From: Salinibacterium sp. SWN167
GTDB lineage: Bacteria > Actinomycetota > Actinomycetes > Actinomycetales > Microbacteriaceae
Length of the DNA: 64,000 bases
NCBI RefSeq assembly: GCF_015864665.1
Contig: NZ_JADYWU010000002.1
Coordinates: 617,462 to 681,461, forward strand
Reading direction: 5' to 3'
Below are positions 62,112-64,000 of this stretch, piece by piece. The notes below the pieces were generated by a model. It saw only the letters and a list, made by a program, of their open reading frames with translations, did no database searches and had not been told where the DNA came from. Positions within the stretch are counted from its first letter, which is position 1, and each line of letters opens with the position of its first letter. The translations under genes were made by a program, and so were the position numbers.

Positions 62112-63100
62112 ACTGCACTTCCCTCGGGGGCGCTGGTATTTTCGGCACGAAGGCGGGCGTCCCAAGCGCTTTGAACCATTTCTTCTGCGGTGTGCCGCAT
62201 TTTCCAGTCGAGATCGCGGGCGGCGAGATCACCGTTGGCGACAATGCGGGGCGGATCGCCGGCTCGCCGTGGCGCGATTTCTGGGGTGAAGTCGATGCCG
62301 GTGACGGTAGCGATAGCGGTCATGATTTCTGCGACCGATAGTCCGTTTCCACTGCCGAGGTTATAGGCAGGCTCGATTGCTTCGTGAGCTTCCAAGCGGC
62401 GGGCCGCAGCCACGTGCGCGGCGGCGATGTCGGCGACGTGCACGTAGTCGCGCACGTTGGTGCCATCGGGGGTGGGGTAGTCGGTGCCGTTGATCCGCGG
62501 TGTTTTTCCGGCGACGAGCGCTTCGAAGACGAGGGGGAAAAGATTGTGGGGGCTGGTGTCGTAGACAATAGGGTCGCCGGAGCCGACGACGTTGAAGTAG
62601 CGCAGCGACGTGTGGCGCAGGCCCGTGGCGACGGCTTCGTCGCGCAGCAACCATTCGCCGATCAGTTTCGATTCGCCGTAGGGGGAGAGGGGATCCTTCG
62701 CTGTGTATTCGGTCACTAGCTCGACATCAGGTGTTCCGTACACTGCGGCACTCGAGGAGAAGACGATTTGATCGATCGCTGATTCCTGCATTGCTTCGAG
62801 CAAGGCGAGCGTGCCGGTGACGTTCTGCGCGTATGTGTGGAGTGGCCGCTGCACGGAGACGCCGGCGTACTTGTAGCCAGCAACGTGGATGACGCCGGTC
62901 ACGCCGTGGGTCGCCATCGTTTCTTTGAGCGCGTTCTTGTCCCGGATGTCAGCCTGCACGAACGCGGCACCTTCCGGAACGAAGCGCGTGAATCCGCTGG
63001 AAAGGTCATCAACGATGACTGTTTCCATTCCGGAGTTCAGTAGTGCGCGAGCTACGTGAGCGCCGATATAGCCAGCGCCGCCGGTTACCATCCAAGTCAT
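62108..63100 (-). CDS. galE: UDP-glucose 4-epimerase
   Basis: Extended-SDR enzyme converting UDP-galactose to UDP-glucose. The 330-residue chain starts MTWMVTGGAGYIGAHVARALL (NAD loop GGAGYIG), followed by DIRDKNAL, VIHVAGYKYAGVSVQRPL, SSSAAVYGTPD (catalytic Ser) and SPYGESKLIGEWLL (catalytic Tyr-x-x-x-Lys), then NVVGSGDP. Size is usual. As first gene of galETK it sits behind a perfect AT-rich palindrome at 63163-63181, likely an operator. Its stop overlaps the galT start. Confidence 0.95.
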   Translation of the reverse strand: MTWMVTGGAGYIGAHVARALLNSGMETVIVDDLSSGFTRFVPEGAAFVQADIRDKNALKETMATHGVTGVIHVAGYKYAGVSVQRPLHTYAQNVTGTLALLEAMQESAIDQIVFSSSAAVYGTPDVELVTEYTAKDPLSPYGESKLIGEWLLRDEAVATGLRHTSLRYFNVVGSGDPIVYDTSPHNLFPLVFEALVAGKTPRINGTDYPTPDGTNVRDYVHVADIAAAHVAAARRLEAHEAIEPAYNLGSGNGLSVAEIMTAIATVTGIDFTPEIAPRRAGDPPRIVANGDLAARDLDWKMRHTAEEMVQSAWDARLRAENTSAPEGSAV

Positions 63101-63162
63101 TGCAGTCCCTTGCGTCGAAGCAGCGGTGGTGCCGCGAACGCAGCTCTACACCCTGTGATTGT

Positions 63163-63181
63163 CTAATAATATGATTATTAG
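63163..63181. promoter_or_regulatory. Perfect AT-rich palindrome in the gal promoter region
   Basis: CTAATAAT-ATG-ATTATTAG is a perfect inverted repeat with eight-base arms, 63 bases upstream of the galE ATG. In this GC-rich genome such an AT palindrome is very unlikely by chance. It is the best candidate operator for galactose-dependent control, or a site of a regulator serving the neighbouring GNAT gene as well. Confidence 0.6.
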
Positions 63182-63225
63182 TGTGTGGCGTCTAGTCGCC
63201 ACGGTATCCGCAGAAAGTGGCTTAG

Positions 63226-63711
63226 TCATGAACGGATGAGCCGCAGTTCGCGGATGTTCGGGTTGAAGTCCATCTCGCGAACGGTACCGTCATACATGAA
63301 GCGATTCCTGGCATAAAAGGCCCGTGCGCGAGGGTTTTGTTCAAGCACCCAGACGCTGGCGGCCGCGCCTCCCAGCGCGGCATCGATTAACGCTTGGCCT
63401 GCGCCCGTACCGTGGGCGCTCATAAGCACATAGATCATGGCAAGTTCCTCAGAAGGCAGATCGTGCTCGTCGCGATTGTGGTGGGCGTGAGCGAGACCGA
63501 CAATGCGGGAGCCCACCTCGGCCACCACGGTTGTGGTGCTGGTGTCCGTAAGGAGCTCATTCCACATTGCTTCTCGTCGTTGCCGTGCCTCGTCACTCCA
63601 TGCTTGCTCAGGAAAGAATCCGGCGTACGTCTCTTTCCAGCACTGCGTATGCACAGCAGCGAGCTCTTCAGCGTCGTCGAGCCGCGCGGCTCGTGTGGTG
63701 AAACTAGGCAC
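63226..63711 (-). CDS. GNAT-family N-acetyltransferase
   Basis: A 161-residue acyltransferase. The core is GNAT: FTTRAARLDDAEELAAVHTQCWKETYAGFF at the N-terminus, then LAMIYVLMSAHGTGAGQALIDAAL, the acetyl-CoA loop (here HGTGAG in place of Q/RxxGxG/A), and VLEQNPRARAFYARNRF. The longer open frame up to 63927 is Arg/Cys-rich and unlike the family, so I use the GTG at 63711. The substrate (amine, peptide or antibiotic) is not deducible. It reads in the same direction as the gal operon, 125 bases upstream of it. Confidence 0.85.
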   Translation of the reverse strand: MPSFTTRAARLDDAEELAAVHTQCWKETYAGFFPEQAWSDEARQRREAMWNELLTDTSTTTVVAEVGSRIVGLAHAHHNRDEHDLPSEELAMIYVLMSAHGTGAGQALIDAALGGAAASVWVLEQNPRARAFYARNRFMYDGTVREMDFNPNIRELRLIRS

Positions 63712-64000
63712 GAATCTATCTTCGCGTATTCCCCTGCGTCGGGTGTGCGGCTGTGGCATCTGTGAAGAGATACGGATGCCGTGAATAGCCGCGCACATTG
63801 TGCGGTCGGTGACGCCGACGAGTGGTGCGCATCCCCATGTTGTGGCGTGTGCCGAGACGCGACGCGCCCGGGATGCACGCGGTGTTGGCGAGGGGGGCAG
63901 AATGCACGTAATGTTTCCTCTTGTCACCCCAAAGGTGCGGAAGTCCCGGGCAGTTCTGCTGCTAGGTTTCCGGCCTCAAGTGGGGGCCACCATTCTCCTG
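63712..64000. other. Right window edge, no firm gene
   Basis: About 290 bases. A plus-strand frame beginning at ATG 63911 stays open to the end of the window, 30 codons (MFPLVTPKVRKSRAVLLLG and on), but it lacks a ribosome site and any family mark. The remainder is GC-rich with Arg codons in several frames and no convincing feature. Confidence 0.3.

Overview
The window is one contiguous piece of a high-GC Gram-positive (actinobacterial) chromosome, most likely a member of the Microbacteriaceae. The reasons are the prfB-ftsE-ftsX-smpB-ssrA order, the DUF3039 and DUF2510 proteins, a glutaredoxin-like thiol protein of the mycoredoxin/NrdH type, LAATG-type sorting signals and short 4-bp ATGA/GTGA gene overlaps. 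The genus assignment is inference. The first gene is cut by the left edge.

Layout. 1-9.8 kb: housekeeping genes (ABC-2 permease end, DUF3039, pncB, murI, rph, rdgB, HEAT protein, DedA), an HxlR regulator with a zinc-free MDR reductase, a tRNA-Leu(UAG), and an Fe(II)/2-oxoglutarate dioxygenase whose only well-placed start codon is ATT. 9.8-14.7 kb: a membrane protein, an MglA-like GTPase/roadblock/DUF2510 set, and a divergent EamA exporter/MarR pair. 14.6-24.3 kb: a complete xylose module, xylAB facing away from xylFGH, a ROK repressor and a GH1 beta-glucosidase. 24.3-26.3 kb: an arsR-sulP operon.

26.4-36.1 kb is an accessory island with visibly more A/T-rich codons. It starts next to the arsR-sulP operon and contains a decayed second copy of the same operon (psi-arsR with one nonsense codon, psi-sulP cut after about 20 codons). 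It also holds an HNH endonuclease, a membrane-anchored pentapeptide-repeat protein, a two-gene OLD-nuclease/UvrD-helicase cassette with the architecture of the Gabija anti-phage system, a TIGR02391 (Ymh) protein and several tiny or orphan ORFs.

36.2-39.5 kb: two overlapping dynamin-like GTPase genes. 39.7-46.5 kb: a rearranged surface/secreted region with two paralogous Gly-rich and InlB-repeat LAATG proteins, a secreted PHB depolymerase, a stray copy of its C-terminal module, a truncated Gfo/Idh/MocA copy and the intact Gfo/Idh/MocA gene. This looks like a diverged tandem duplication whose interior was exchanged. 46.6-52.8 kb: BCCT transporter, a small TadE/TadG-like pilus cluster, SDR protein, LysE exporter, MFS transporter. 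52.9-58 kb: prfB, ftsEX, smpB, a SIMPL protein, a glutaredoxin-like protein and tmRNA. 58.1-59.8 kb: a sulfide:quinone-reductase-like flavoprotein behind a CsoR/CstR-like palindrome, plus a 49-residue protein. 59.8-63.1 kb: the Leloir operon galE-galT-galK with a perfect palindrome upstream. 63.2-64 kb: a GNAT acetyltransferase.

The most interesting items are the Gabija-type cassette and its island, the decayed arsR-sulP copy, the ATT start of the dioxygenase, the mosaic duplication at 41.5-45.7 kb, and the CsoR/CstR-like operator. All assignments were read by eye from sequence; no database search was run.
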